Positions 9,035-17,900 of a DNA stretch of 64,000 nt are shown piece after piece; the stretch's first letter is position 1, and each line of letters begins with the position of its first letter. The notes below the pieces were generated by a model that was not told where the DNA came from, ran no database searches, and was given only the letters and a program-made list of their open reading frames with translations. This DNA is from Algoriphagus lacus (GTDB taxonomy: Bacteria > Bacteroidota > Bacteroidia > Cytophagales > Cyclobacteriaceae). The stretch spans positions 496,001-560,000 of the forward strand of contig NZ_QXML01000001.1 of NCBI RefSeq assembly GCF_003583985.1, written 5' to 3'. The position numbers and the translations under genes were made by a program.

Positions 9035-9655
9035 TCAGGCCAAACTCCTGAGTTTGGATCTTTTGTGACCAGATCTGAAAAGTTCCTCCTTGATCACTTT
9101 GGAGACTGTCTGTCGGGTCATGCCTGTGAGGTCGGCCATATCTTGGAGAGTAAGCAGATTGACTATGCTGTGTTTTCTTCCTGTTCCGTCCTCGATGTGT
9201 TCCTGGAATTGTTTGAGGATTCGTTGGACTTTTTCTTGGGCATTCAGACTGCGTACTGCAAATAGGCGATCCTCTGCCCTGCACCAACGGCTGACCAGTT
9301 TATGGGAAAACCACTCGGAGACAGTAGGGATTTGTGTGGTGATTTTTTTAAAAAATGCCAAGTCGTAAGACCTAAGGACCACAGGGGTCAAGCTTTTGGC
9401 AAATTCAGAAAATTGCCCGTTTAAGTATTGGAGGTTTCCAAAAAAATCTCCGGGCTTAAGGATATCGAAACAAATCTCTTCTCCATTCGGAGAATAAGAG
9501 CCAATCCGGATTGCCCCTTTTACAATCTCGTAGATTGGAGTAATCCGCTGTGGTGGTTGGTAGAGTAATTCCCCCTTTTCTATTTCCAAAGCCTTCACTT
9601 GGCTGATACCTTCCACCTCATTTTCCCTCAAATAGTTGAAAAGGCTAAAGTCCAT
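9035..9655 (-). CDS. Crp/Fnr-family transcriptional regulator
   Basis: A 206-residue DNA-binding protein. Residues about 20-120 form a cyclic-nucleotide-binding-type jelly roll (GELLYQPPQRITPIYEIVKGAIRIG, FDILKPGDFFG), and the C-terminus carries a Crp-type winged helix-turn-helix (LTLQDMADLTGMTRQTVSKVIKE, about 166-188). The classic cAMP-binding arginine-serine pair is not evident and there is no Fnr cysteine cluster, so the effector is unknown. The ATG at 9655 is the only good start. A weak hairpin (CCAAACTC/GAGTTTGG, 9040-9057) overlaps the 3' end. The gene is convergent with the phosphodiesterase gene. The family assignment is secure and the regulon is not. Confidence 0.88.
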   Translation of the reverse strand: MDFSLFNYLRENEVEGISQVKALEIEKGELLYQPPQRITPIYEIVKGAIRIGSYSPNGEEICFDILKPGDFFGNLQYLNGQFSEFAKSLTPVVLRSYDLAFFKKITTQIPTVSEWFSHKLVSRWCRAEDRLFAVRSLNAQEKVQRILKQFQEHIEDGTGRKHSIVNLLTLQDMADLTGMTRQTVSKVIKEELFRSGHKRSKLRSLA

Positions 9656-10370
9656 ATTTTAATTTCTGTTTGCCCTAATTTCTATGGTTTGCAGGAATTA
9701 TTGATGGCCGGTCATCATCCTTAATAAGATCTTAACACTCTGTAAATCTGAGGATAATACCCATTATTAAGGGTGGGTTTGCTAGAGGTCTTTTGGTAGT
9801 AAGGGATTTTATGGAATTTTCTAGGAACAGCAGTCCCAAATTCCACTCGACTTTATTTTCGGGTTATTTCGTTGTTTATACTTCCCCGAGGTAGGAATTT
9901 CCAACTAATCTGAAGTAAGCATCTAAATCAAAGAATCTGATTTGATGGGTTTACCTTTCCTTCTACCTTGAAAACAATCCAGGGAACCATGTCTATTATG
10001 ATTCATTCTAAGCAAGGTGTATTTGAAACTCTTCTTCTGGACATTTTTTTTGATCGCTTACAGGAAAAGTATTCATGGTCGTTAAGAAATTGTCTCTGTT
10101 TTAAAAATCCCCTGGGTTTAAAAATCCTTTTTGCCTTGCTGTACCCTCCAAAAATTGAGTTGCTTTTTTGCAATTTCAACCACACTGATTCCTAAACTAC
10201 TTTGGTGATCAATCCTTTTCACTTTGATCAACCAACATGTTCAAACCATTTCTACCTGATTATCAACTGGCCTTATTTTTGCCCAAAATATTCCGGCTTT
10301 TGACTGGAACTTATTTCTCACCAAAGGCTATTTTAACCACTCATTCACCACTCATACCAAAACCACTTTT
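9656..10370. other. 715-bp region without a convincing gene
   Basis: Lies between the divergent Crp/Fnr gene and the 58-aa gene. A 75-codon frame at 9968-10195 exists but its peptide lacks protein-like composition and no start signal supports it. A -7-like TATTTTTG occurs about 100 bp upstream of the 58-aa gene (around 10268-10276). No tRNA or riboswitch recognised; an uncharacterised small RNA cannot be excluded. Confidence 0.45.
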
Positions 10371-10547
10371 ATGACCGAACAACAAAAAATTGCGCTCGAG
10401 GAAGCCATCTCGGCTTTGAAAGGAAAGCTAACCGGAGACATGTTTGCTGACATGGAGGTCCGGGATGAAATCCACAATCTGGAAATGCAGCTCAAAGGAG
10501 TGAAACCGATTGATTCTCATTTCGACTGCATCGGCTGCGGAAGTTAA
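10371..10547 (+). CDS. 58-aa conserved small protein ending CIGCGS
   Basis: The frame starts at ATG (10371) and encodes MTEQQKIALEEAISAL..., an alpha-helical acidic N-terminus followed by VRDEIHNLEMQLKG (helical, coiled-coil-like) and a conserved-looking tail SHFDCIGCGS with a CxxC pair. I recall similar short proteins with the same tail in other Bacteroidota, but cannot verify this here. Codon use and composition are protein-like. It overlaps or closely abuts the RluE-like gene and is probably co-transcribed with it. Two cysteines could bind metal or act in redox chemistry; the function is unknown. Confidence 0.7.
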   Translation: MTEQQKIALEEAISALKGKLTGDMFADMEVRDEIHNLEMQLKGVKPIDSHFDCIGCGS

Positions 10548-10557
10548 CACGAACACG

Positions 10558-11193
10558 TTGGCCAGATACTTTATTATCTACAAGCCCTACGGGGTCTTAA
10601 CACAATTCACCGGAGAGGGGCCTACATTGGCCTCTCTTGGTGCTTTTCCCCGGGAAGTTTATCCTGTTGGCCGATTGGACAAAGACAGTGAAGGCCTCCT
10701 GCTGATAACAGACGACAAATGGCTCAACCACCATCTGCTCAATCCAAGGTTTGGGCATCAACGTACCTATTGGGCCCAGGTGGAGGGAATTCCGACTCCT
10801 GAGGCTTTGGCAAAATTACGTTCCGGAGTCACCATCAATGTGGACGGAAAGGATTATCAAACCAAGCCTGCTCTTGCCAAAATACTGGATCCCGCCCCGA
10901 AACTTCCTGAGCGGAATCCCCCGATTCGATACCGCGCCAATATTCCAGATTCCTGGATCGAGCTGACTCTGATCGAGGGGAAAAACCGGCAAGTGCGGAA
11001 GATGACCGCTGCTGTTGGTTTTCCCACCTTGCGATTGGTGAGGTATTCAATGGAGAAAATCACCATTTCCGGAATGCAGTCGGGAGAAATCCTGGAACTG
11101 GATGAAAAAACAGTATACCATCAACTGGGGCTGACGGGATTTGCCAAAACAGGAGTAGCACAAAAAGGAGGCAGAACTCCCCGCCGATCTTAA
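10558..11193 (+). CDS. RluE-like 23S rRNA pseudouridine synthase
   Basis: Isomerises a uridine in 23S rRNA; E. coli RluE acts on U2457. The protein of about 211 residues has the RsuA/RluB/E/F fold: YFIIYKPYGVLTQFTGEG at the start, the catalytic motif VGRLDKDSEGLLLITDD with its Asp, then LIEGKNRQVRKM and VGFPTLRLVR. There is no S4 domain, as in RluE. No ATG exists near the start. I chose TTG at 10558 because the family begins right at the RYFIIYKP strand. A TTG at 10510 has a better AAAGGAG site but would add 16 unlikely residues and overlap the preceding 58-aa gene. The product is secure at family level. Confidence 0.85.
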   Translation: MARYFIIYKPYGVLTQFTGEGPTLASLGAFPREVYPVGRLDKDSEGLLLITDDKWLNHHLLNPRFGHQRTYWAQVEGIPTPEALAKLRSGVTINVDGKDYQTKPALAKILDPAPKLPERNPPIRYRANIPDSWIELTLIEGKNRQVRKMTAAVGFPTLRLVRYSMEKITISGMQSGEILELDEKTVYHQLGLTGFAKTGVAQKGGRTPRRS

Positions 11194-11246
11194 AAATTCC
11201 TAAAAACCGTGTCGGGACTCGGCATTACCGCTGTTAAGAATTAAGA

Positions 11247-11277
11247 TTGTCCATTGGTACAATTTCCCCTATTTTAG
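11247..11277 (+). promoter_or_regulatory. Candidate promoter of the MoxR gene
   Basis: TTG (11247-11249), a 20-nt spacer and TATTTTAG (11270-11277) resemble the Bacteroidota sigma-A promoter (TTTG, about 19 nt, TAnnTTTG), about 35 bp upstream of the ATG. Confidence 0.45.
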
Positions 11278-11311
11278 CCCAGCCATTTCAGGCATCTAAT
11301 TCGCGTCGTTC

Positions 11312-12283
11312 ATGCATCAGGAAAAAATCGCCGAAGTAATTCAGGAAGTAAAAAAAGTGGTGGTCGGTCAGGACAAAATGGTCAATCGACTGTTGATCGG
11401 GCTCTTTACCAACGGACATATTTTACTGGAAGGGGTACCCGGTTTGGCCAAGACCCTCACCGTAAATACCCTGGCCAAAGTCCTGCACCTGAATTTTAAC
11501 CGAATTCAATTCACTCCTGATCTACTGCCTTCGGATTTGATTGGTACTATGATTTACAATCAGCAGACCGCCAACTTTGAAGTAAAAAAGGGTCCAATCT
11601 TCGCCAATGTGATTTTGGCGGATGAAGTGAACCGATCCCCTGCAAAGGTTCAGTCCGCACTATTGGAAGCCATGCAGGAAAAGCAGGTGACGATTGGTGA
11701 AACGACTTTTGCGCTGGACAGGCCTTTTCTGGTACTCGCTACCCAAAACCCGGTGGATCAGGAAGGAACCTACCCACTTCCGGAAGCTCAAGTTGACCGA
11801 TTCATGATGAAAGTCCACATTGACTATCCTAGCAAAGCCGATGAAATGGAAGTTATGCGAAGAATGTCCAACATGCAGTACACCTCTGAAGTAAGGCCAA
11901 TCCTCTCCAAGCAGGACATATTCGATATCCGAAACCAGATCAATGCGGTCAATATCGCCGAACCTCTGGAGCATTACATCATTGAGCTGGTATTTGCTAC
12001 CCGCTTCCCTCAACAGTATGGACTGAAGGATGAAGCCAAATACATCATGTTTGGCGTATCACCGAGAGCATCCATCAACCTCAACCTCGCTGCAAAAGCC
12101 GTCGCCTACATGGACGGCCGTGATTATGTGCTTCCGGAGGACATCAAAGAAATCGCAGAGGACGTCCTCAATCACCGGATTTTGCTCAATTACGAAGCAG
12201 AAGCTGATAATGTCAACACCCGAAGCCTCGTAAAAACACTCCTTGAAAAAGTGCCGATTAATAAGTCGGTAACATTAAAGTAA
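11312..12283 (+). CDS. MoxR-family AAA+ ATPase
   Basis: A 323-residue cytoplasmic AAA+ ATPase. Walker A is GVPGLAKT (41-48), Walker B is ILADEVNR (about 101-108), followed by sensor-type ATQNPVDQEGTYPLPEAQVDRFM and a C-terminal helical lid (GVSPRASINLNLAAKAVA). Length and motifs match MoxR. In many genomes MoxR is followed by DUF58 and VWA-domain genes that form a chaperone-like metal-insertion or envelope-quality system; here a strong terminator follows and no such partners are in the window. It may act with partners encoded elsewhere. Confidence 0.92.
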   Translation: MHQEKIAEVIQEVKKVVVGQDKMVNRLLIGLFTNGHILLEGVPGLAKTLTVNTLAKVLHLNFNRIQFTPDLLPSDLIGTMIYNQQTANFEVKKGPIFANVILADEVNRSPAKVQSALLEAMQEKQVTIGETTFALDRPFLVLATQNPVDQEGTYPLPEAQVDRFMMKVHIDYPSKADEMEVMRRMSNMQYTSEVRPILSKQDIFDIRNQINAVNIAEPLEHYIIELVFATRFPQQYGLKDEAKYIMFGVSPRASINLNLAAKAVAYMDGRDYVLPEDIKEIAEDVLNHRILLNYEAEADNVNTRSLVKTLLEKVPINKSVTLK

Positions 12284-12302
12284 CATCAGAACATCGATCA
12301 GC

Positions 12303-12330
12303 AGGCTTCCCGAGGGGGAAGCCTTTTTTT
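12303..12330 (+). terminator. Rho-independent terminator after the MoxR gene
   Basis: Stem AGGCTTCCC / GGGAAGCCT with a 4-nt loop, then seven T. Confidence 0.9.
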
Positions 12331-12333
12331 AGG

Positions 12334-12362
12334 TTTGCTTTGTTAATTCAATATTAAATTTG
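12334..12362 (+). promoter_or_regulatory. Bacteroidota-type promoter of the beta-helix lipoprotein/receptor pair
   Basis: TTTG at 12334-12337, a 17-nt spacer and TAAATTTG at 12355-12362 match both consensus boxes (TTTG and TAnnTTTG). This is the best two-element promoter in the window. It leaves a leader of roughly 100 nt before the lipoprotein ATG. Confidence 0.6.
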
Positions 12363-12468
12363 GTTTGATTTTTTAAAAAAAGCATAAACCGAATAATTCT
12401 CTTGTGGAGAAAATTGAAGGCAGTTTTGCATCATCAAAGAGGCAAAACCACAATTCATTACATACCAC

Positions 12469-13704
12469 ATGAAAAAATTAAATTTCTTACTGATGCTTTT
12501 TACAGCTTCCCTGATGGGTCTTACGAGCTGTATCGAAGGGAATGAAAAGCCGGTAATTGATGAGGGCAACAACTCCAGCGTCGAAATCACTTCCAACATT
12601 ACCACTAACACTACTTGGCAGACAGGTAAAACCTATGTATTGGCCGGTAGAATTGCTGTTACATCTGGAGTGACGCTTACCATTCAGCCCGGAGTGGTAG
12701 TGAAAGGTCAGGTAGGTTCCGGTGCCAATGCTTCTGCTTTGGTTATCGCTCGCGGTGCCAAAATCAATGCTGTTGGAACTGCCGCTCAGCCAATCATTTT
12801 TACAACTGTTGCTGACGAAATTAAACCAGGTCAGATCGCTTCTCCTAACCTTGAGCCAAATTTGGAAGGTCTTTGGGGAGGTTTGATGATCATGGGCCGT
12901 GCGAAAGGTTCTTTTGCTGGAGATGTCACTGAGATTCAGATTGAAGGAATCCCTGCTTCTGATACCAATGGTCTATATGGTGGCACTGACGATGCTGACA
13001 ACTCAGGTGTTTTGAAGTATGTCTCCATCCGTCACGGAGGAGCCAATATCGGTGAAGGAAACGAAATCAACGGTCTTACCCTCGGTGCTGTAGGGTCCGG
13101 AACCGTAATCGAAAACATCGAAGTAGTAGCAAATCAAGATGATGGAATCGAGTGGTTTGGAGGAACAGTATCTGTAAAGAATGCTTTGGTTTGGAACTCA
13201 GGCGACGATGCAGTGGATACTGATCAGTCTTGGGCCGGTACCTTGGATAACTTCATCATCATCTGTGGATCCAATACAGACCACGGATTGGAAATCGATG
13301 GACCAGAAGGAGCTTACAATGCTGCTCATACCGTGAAAAACGGATCGGTAAAAGGCCATCCATCCTCTGAGTTTGCTGACTTCAGAGCCGGAGCTAGAGG
13401 AACTTTCGAGAATTTGTACTTCTTCAATTTCCCTGCACCTTCTGCAAACAACAACGCCGGAAGAGGCGACTTGTCCCTAAGTGGTGACAATACCATTGCA
13501 AACTTTACTGGAGGAGTGTTAAAATTCACCAAACTGGAAGCAACTCTCGCCGAAGGAGTAACACTTCAGCAGGCATTCAGAAACGGAACTGATAAAAGCG
13601 CCAGTACAGTCGCTTTGAAAGCAAATACTGTCGGAGCAAATCAAGCAGCTTTCAATGGCTGGACTTGGGCATCGGCAGCCAACGCACTAGCAGACTTTAA
13701 ATAA
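12469..13704 (+). CDS. Beta-helix-like lipoprotein paired with a TonB-dependent receptor
   Basis: A 411-residue exported lipoprotein: signal with lipobox LMGLTSC (Cys21). The body is rich in short beta-strand repeats with glycine and asparagine (TLTIQPGVVVKG, ALVIARGAKINAVG, NGLTLGAVGSGTVIENIEVV, DDGIEWFGGTVSVKNALVWN, DHGLEIDG), the pattern of a right-handed parallel beta-helix. There is no obvious glycosidase or lyase catalytic motif, so it is more likely a binding protein. The gene is followed after 83 bp and a hairpin by a large receptor, suggesting a surface lipoprotein plus transporter pair, analogous in arrangement to SusD/SusC though not homologous. The ligand is unknown. Confidence 0.75.
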   Translation: MKKLNFLLMLFTASLMGLTSCIEGNEKPVIDEGNNSSVEITSNITTNTTWQTGKTYVLAGRIAVTSGVTLTIQPGVVVKGQVGSGANASALVIARGAKINAVGTAAQPIIFTTVADEIKPGQIASPNLEPNLEGLWGGLMIMGRAKGSFAGDVTEIQIEGIPASDTNGLYGGTDDADNSGVLKYVSIRHGGANIGEGNEINGLTLGAVGSGTVIENIEVVANQDDGIEWFGGTVSVKNALVWNSGDDAVDTDQSWAGTLDNFIIICGSNTDHGLEIDGPEGAYNAAHTVKNGSVKGHPSSEFADFRAGARGTFENLYFFNFPAPSANNNAGRGDLSLSGDNTIANFTGGVLKFTKLEATLAEGVTLQQAFRNGTDKSASTVALKANTVGANQAAFNGWTWASAANALADFK

Positions 13705-13718
13705 TCATAATTAAAAAA

Positions 13719-13756
13719 CTGAAAGGGAAGGTCTTGCAAGGACCCTTCCTTTTCAG
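13719..13756 (+). terminator. Intercistronic hairpin between lipoprotein and receptor genes
   Basis: CTGAAAGGGAAGGTC (13719-13733) pairs with GACCCTTCCTTTTCAG (13741-13756), 15 pairs with one bulge and one G-T pair. No T run follows, so it is more likely a partial terminator or an mRNA-stability/processing hairpin that sets lipoprotein:receptor ratio. Confidence 0.55.
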
Positions 13757-13787
13757 GTTTAAAAAAAGGAAAATTTCCAATTGCTGT

Positions 13788-16691
13788 ATGAAAAATAAAT
13801 CATCCAAAACATTGCTTAAAGGCACTCTGGCCATAGTACTACTTGTACTTTTCCAATTGCTGGCAGGATTTGCATTTGCCCAAAACGGCACCATTCGTGG
13901 AGCCGTCTATGATGAAACCAACGGAGAGCCTTTATTTGGTGTCTCTGTTTTGGTTAAAGAATTAGCCATCGGGGCTGTAACGGATTTCGACGGAAAGTTT
14001 GAAATCCAAGCTGCTCCAGGCACTTATACCCTGCAAGTATCCTACATCTCATTTTCCACTGTTGAACTGACCTCTATCGTAGTTGAAGCGGGTCAGGTAA
14101 ATGTGTTGAATGACATTCTGATGAAGGAAGAAGCCTCTGAACTCGAAACTGTAACCGTGCAAGCGGCCGCGATCCGTACTACGGAATCAGCCTTGATGTC
14201 GGTGAAGCGTGGATCTCCAAATTTGTTGGATGGGATTTCAGCATCCACCTTCCGTCAGATTGGTGACGGTGATGCTGCTTCAGCTGTGAAGCGTGTTACT
14301 GGTGTATCCATTGAAGGTGGCAAATATGTTTACGTCCGTGGATTGGGAGACCGATACACTAAAACCGTACTGAACGGAGTGGATATCCCTGGCTTGGACC
14401 CGGACAGAAATACCATCCAGATGGATATCTTTCCAACCAATGTGATTGACAACATCATCGTTTCCAAATCATTCACTTCTGAATTACCAGCCGACTTTAC
14501 CGGAGGCGTGGTGGATATCGAAACCAAGGATTTCCCTGAAGAAAAAACCATTCGTTTGGGGATTTCCGGAGGGTTGAATCCATCCATGCACTTCAATCAA
14601 AACTACATCGACTATCAAGGTGGAAAAACCGACTGGTTGGGTTTTGATGACGGTACGAGAGCTATTCCTACCGGAGGTAGAACAGATATTCCTCAGTTTG
14701 GTCAGGTAGTTGGAAATCCAAACAGTCCTGCCGGGTTGGAATATCAAGAGATTTTGAGAGGATTCAACAAGACCTTGGGTGGAAGCCGTCAGTCCAGTTT
14801 GATGGATTTTGGATTGTCTTTTTCACTTGGAAATCAGATTGCAAGACCAAAAGTGACTTGGGGCTACAACGCTGCTGTTACTTACAAGAATGAAACTGAA
14901 TTCTACCAAAACGCGGAATTCAACCTGTTTGCCAAGCCAATCGGGGAAACCGAAACCGAACTGGAGTCGCTTGAAAAGCAAAGAGGTGACTTTGGTGTAA
15001 ACACAGTGTTGTTGGGAGGAATGGCTGGAATTGCCTTGAAAACCAACGCTTCCAAATACAAAGTGAATTTCCTTCACCTTCAAAACGGTGAATCCAAAGC
15101 AGGTATTTTCGACTTTGAGAATACTAACCTTGGAGCAAATTTCGAAGCCAAGCAGTACAACCTGGAGTATAGTCAAAGATCACTTACCAGCGTTTTACTT
15201 TCCGGAACGCACCTGTTCAACGGAAGAGATTGGGAAGTGAGTTGGAAAATTGCTCCAACCCTATCCTCCATCGAAGATCCGGACATCCGATTTACCAGAT
15301 TCCGTCAGCCAACTAATACCATTTCTTCCGAAGTAGGTCTTCCTGCCCGTATTTGGAGAAGCCTTCAGGAGGAAAATTTGGTGACAAAAGCTGATATCAC
15401 GAGAAACATGAGTCTGTTTAACAGAGATGCCAAGTTGAAATTTGGAGGTAGCTACTTATTCAAGCACAGACTATTCAATATTCAGAGTTTCCAGTTTCCT
15501 ACAGGAAACACTGTATTTGACGGAGATCCAAATGCGATCATGAACGAGGAGAATCTCTTCTCTGCAACCAACAGAAATGGTGTTCGATACAACCCGGACT
15601 TTATTCCAGTCAACCCTAACGAATACGAGGCTTACGCGACGACAATGGGCGGATATGGTTCATTGGAAATGAATCCTGCAGAAAAATTGAAAGTTGTGGC
15701 AGGCTTGAGAGTGGAGCAGTTTAACCAATACTATACAGGAACCAATCAGACCGGTACAATTGTGTACGACTTGGTAGAAATGCTGGATGACCTCGATTTC
15801 TTCCCAACCGTGAACTTGATCTACAACCTAAAGGAAAATCAGAATTTCAGATTTTCAGCAACCAGAACTACTGCTAGACCTTCTTTCAAAGAACTATCCT
15901 ATGCAGAAATTCTTGATCCAATCACAGGCCGTACTTTTATCGGAGGGATGTATAAGGAAACTACCAACGGCGGAACTGAAGTCCTTTGGGATGGAAATCT
16001 GACCTCGACTCGGATCAATAACTTTGACCTGAGATGGGAAATGTTCCAGCAGAGAGGCGAAATGTTCTCTGTCAGTGCTTTCTACAAAACCTTTGAAAGA
16101 CCGATTGAGATTGTCCAGTTCCTATCTGACCCGGGATCTTTCCAGCCTCGAAATGTGGGCAACGGTGCAGTAGCCGGACTTGAATTTGAATTCAGAAAGT
16201 CTCTGAAGTTTATGGCTCCATCTTTGGAGAACTTCTCCTGGAATGCCAACGTGACCGTGACTGATTCACGTATCAAAATGTCTGAGTCTGAATTGAAATC
16301 CAGAAGACTCACTGCAAAAGAAGGTGAAGTGATCAACGATACCCGTCAAATGGCAGGTCAGGCACCGTATATCATCAACACGGGCATTTCCTACACCAGT
16401 TTCACCACAGGTTTGGAAGCAGGTATTTTCTACAATGTTCAGGGATCTACGTTGAACTATGTAGGCTTTGGAAACAGAACGGACACCTTTACCGTGCCTT
16501 TCCACTCGCTTAACCTTAATTTCAACAAGTCTTTTGGGGCTGACGAGCGGGTTAAATTGAACTTTGGAGTTCAGAATCTCCTGAATGATAAGCGTGAGGT
16601 GGTCTTCAGTTCCTTTGGAGCACAAGACCAGATCTTCTCCCGCTTGGCTCCTGGGGTGAAAGTTAACTTTGGTGCTACTTTCGCTTTCTAA
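13788..16691 (+). CDS. TonB-dependent outer-membrane receptor with carboxypeptidase-like domain
   Basis: A 967-residue outer-membrane receptor. The chosen ATG (13788) gives a signal peptide of about 31 residues (ending FAFAQ). Residues about 32-115 form a carboxypeptidase-regulatory-like domain (TIRGAVYDETNGEPLFGVSV), about 130-250 the plug (DGDAASAVKRVTGVSIEGGKYVYVRG region, DFTGGVVDIETKDFPE), then a beta-barrel with C-terminal aromatic GATFAF. An upstream TTG-initiated extension to 13734 would spoil the signal sequence. It is downstream of the beta-helix lipoprotein and ends in a strong terminator. Substrate unknown; plug features resemble receptors often annotated for large organic ligands. 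Confidence 0.9.
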   Translation: MKNKSSKTLLKGTLAIVLLVLFQLLAGFAFAQNGTIRGAVYDETNGEPLFGVSVLVKELAIGAVTDFDGKFEIQAAPGTYTLQVSYISFSTVELTSIVVEAGQVNVLNDILMKEEASELETVTVQAAAIRTTESALMSVKRGSPNLLDGISASTFRQIGDGDAASAVKRVTGVSIEGGKYVYVRGLGDRYTKTVLNGVDIPGLDPDRNTIQMDIFPTNVIDNIIVSKSFTSELPADFTGGVVDIETKDFPEEKTIRLGISGGLNPSMHFNQNYIDYQGGKTDWLGFDDGTRAIPTGGRTDIPQFGQVVGNPNSPAGLEYQEILRGFNKTLGGSRQSSLMDFGLSFSLGNQIARPKVTWGYNAAVTYKNETEFYQNAEFNLFAKPIGETETELESLEKQRGDFGVNTVLLGGMAGIALKTNASKYKVNFLHLQNGESKAGIFDFENTNLGANFEAKQYNLEYSQRSLTSVLLSGTHLFNGRDWEVSWKIAPTLSSIEDPDIRFTRFRQPTNTISSEVGLPARIWRSLQEENLVTKADITRNMSLFNRDAKLKFGGSYLFKHRLFNIQSFQFPTGNTVFDGDPNAIMNEENLFSATNRNGVRYNPDFIPVNPNEYEAYATTMGGYGSLEMNPAEKLKVVAGLRVEQFNQYYTGTNQTGTIVYDLVEMLDDLDFFPTVNLIYNLKENQNFRFSATRTTARPSFKELSYAEILDPITGRTFIGGMYKETTNGGTEVLWDGNLTSTRINNFDLRWEMFQQRGEMFSVSAFYKTFERPIEIVQFLSDPGSFQPRNVGNGAVAGLEFEFRKSLKFMAPSLENFSWNANVTVTDSRIKMSESELKSRRLTAKEGEVINDTRQMAGQAPYIINTGISYTSFTTGLEAGIFYNVQGSTLNYVGFGNRTDTFTVPFHSLNLNFNKSFGADERVKLNFGVQNLLNDKREVVFSSFGAQDQIFSRLAPGVKVNFGATFAF

Positions 16692-16713
16692 GTCACTATT
16701 AAAAATAGCTTCA

Positions 16714-16738
16714 AAAAGGGCCCACAAGGGCCCTTTTG
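16714..16738 (+). terminator. Rho-independent terminator after the second receptor gene
   Basis: Stem AAAAGGGCCC / GGGCCCTTTT with a 4-nt loop, followed by GCTTTT. Confidence 0.85.
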
Positions 16739-16877
16739 CTTTTATTAGGTTCGGAAAAGAGTACTTTAGGAAAAAATTGGAATTCAATGAATTGGAGCAT
16801 GACTAAAAAGTCACACACTAGGATGATTATTAACCATGCAAGATTCCATATGGCCTCAAAGTTCAAATTATAATCAT

Positions 16878-17441
16878 ATGAAATACCTGTATTCACTCCT
16901 GCTAATTGTGATTTGTTATCAGGCACAAGCGCAGCATACGGCCGCTTCAGTTCAATTCTGGGAAAAACTTTCTGCTCACTGTGGCAAAGCTTATGAAGGA
17001 AAACTGGTATCACCCGAATCCGATCCAAGGTTTCAGGGTAGATTGGTCATGCATGTGAGATCCTGTGAAGACGGAAGGATACGGATTCCTTTTTTCGTTG
17101 GGGATGACCGATCTAGAACTTGGGTGTTAACTATGGGAGAAGATCAGTTGATTCAGCTCAAACATGACCATCGCCACTCCGATGGGACTCAGGATGAAGT
17201 AACCCAATACGGGGGCAAAGCCAGCAATAGCGGATCCGCGACCATCCAGTTTTTTCCGGCAGATCAATTTACCGCCGAGCTTCTGCCCGCTGCGGTGGGA
17301 AATATTTGGTGGATTTCCGTCGATGAAAACTCCTTTACCTATAATCTGCGACGCTTGGGCTCGGAAACACTATTTAGTGTTAAATTCGATTTGACCAAGC
17401 CTGTGGATGCTCCCGAGGCTCCTTGGGGTTGGAAAGACTAA
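16878..17441 (+). CDS. Secreted protein of unknown function, 187 aa
   Basis: Starts at ATG 16878, giving a clean signal peptide (MKYLYSLLLIVICYQAQAQ). The mature part is mixed alpha/beta with conserved-looking segments FWEKLSAHCGKAYEGK, MHVRSCEDGRIRIPFFVGDD and a C-terminal PEAPWGWKD. Two cysteines (in AHCGK and RSCEDG) could form a disulphide. I do not recognise an enzyme motif; the family appears to be a conserved secreted protein of Gram-negative bacteria. It is 12 bp upstream of the DinB-family gene, so the two are probably co-transcribed. Confidence 0.75.
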   Translation: MKYLYSLLLIVICYQAQAQHTAASVQFWEKLSAHCGKAYEGKLVSPESDPRFQGRLVMHVRSCEDGRIRIPFFVGDDRSRTWVLTMGEDQLIQLKHDHRHSDGTQDEVTQYGGKASNSGSATIQFFPADQFTAELLPAAVGNIWWISVDENSFTYNLRRLGSETLFSVKFDLTKPVDAPEAPWGWKD

Positions 17442-17453
17442 CCAAACTAACCC

Positions 17454-17897
17454 ATGACAAACTCCTCCCTGATTGCGCTTTGGGCCGAAGGCCGAACCCG
17501 CTTTACCAAGCTTTTGGATGTGGTCCAAGAAGCTGACTTGACCAAAAAAAATGGAGACAGTCCAAATTCAGCGGGATTCCTGATCCGTCATATTGCGGAG
17601 GTGGAGTTACTTTTTGCCAAAAATGTTTTTGGTCTGGCTGAGGTAAAAATCGTCGCTAAAACACTGATCGCCGGAAAAGATACCGGTGAGTGGACGAACT
17701 TGGCAGAACTGAAAGAAATAACCGCCTACTCGGCAGAGATGCTTCAAAAGGCGATTTTAGCTCAGGAAAATTGGGATGGAATCATTGAAACCAAAGAGTT
17801 TGGAAAAAAGACCAGAGCCGAAGCTTTGGGTAGAATCACCACCCATACCGCCTACCATGCTGGTCAATTGGCTTTGGTTTTGAAATACGGGAAGTGA
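17454..17897 (+). CDS. DinB/YfiT-like four-helix-bundle protein
   Basis: A 147-residue cytoplasmic protein with the DinB fold. Putative metal-binding histidines appear in FLIRHIAEVELL and in THTAYHAGQLALVLK, the latter being the hallmark HxxxH of the family. Members include thiol transferases using bacillithiol or mycothiol; Bacteroidota commonly use bacillithiol, so a thiol-dependent transferase is a fair guess but unproven. The stop codon lies 3 bp from the convergent cupin gene's stop. Confidence 0.82.
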   Translation: MTNSSLIALWAEGRTRFTKLLDVVQEADLTKKNGDSPNSAGFLIRHIAEVELLFAKNVFGLAEVKIVAKTLIAGKDTGEWTNLAELKEITAYSAEMLQKAILAQENWDGIIETKEFGKKTRAEALGRITTHTAYHAGQLALVLKYGK

Positions 17898-17900
17898 GGA

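Noticed and set aside
9968..10195. 75-codon frame upstream of the 58-aa gene
   Set aside because: Peptide composition not protein-like, no supporting start signals; left as unannotated spacer.
10510..10557. Longer RluE-like start at TTG 10510
   Set aside because: A good AAAGGAG site precedes it, but the extra residues do not fit the family start and it overlaps the CIGCGS gene; kept as an alternative only.
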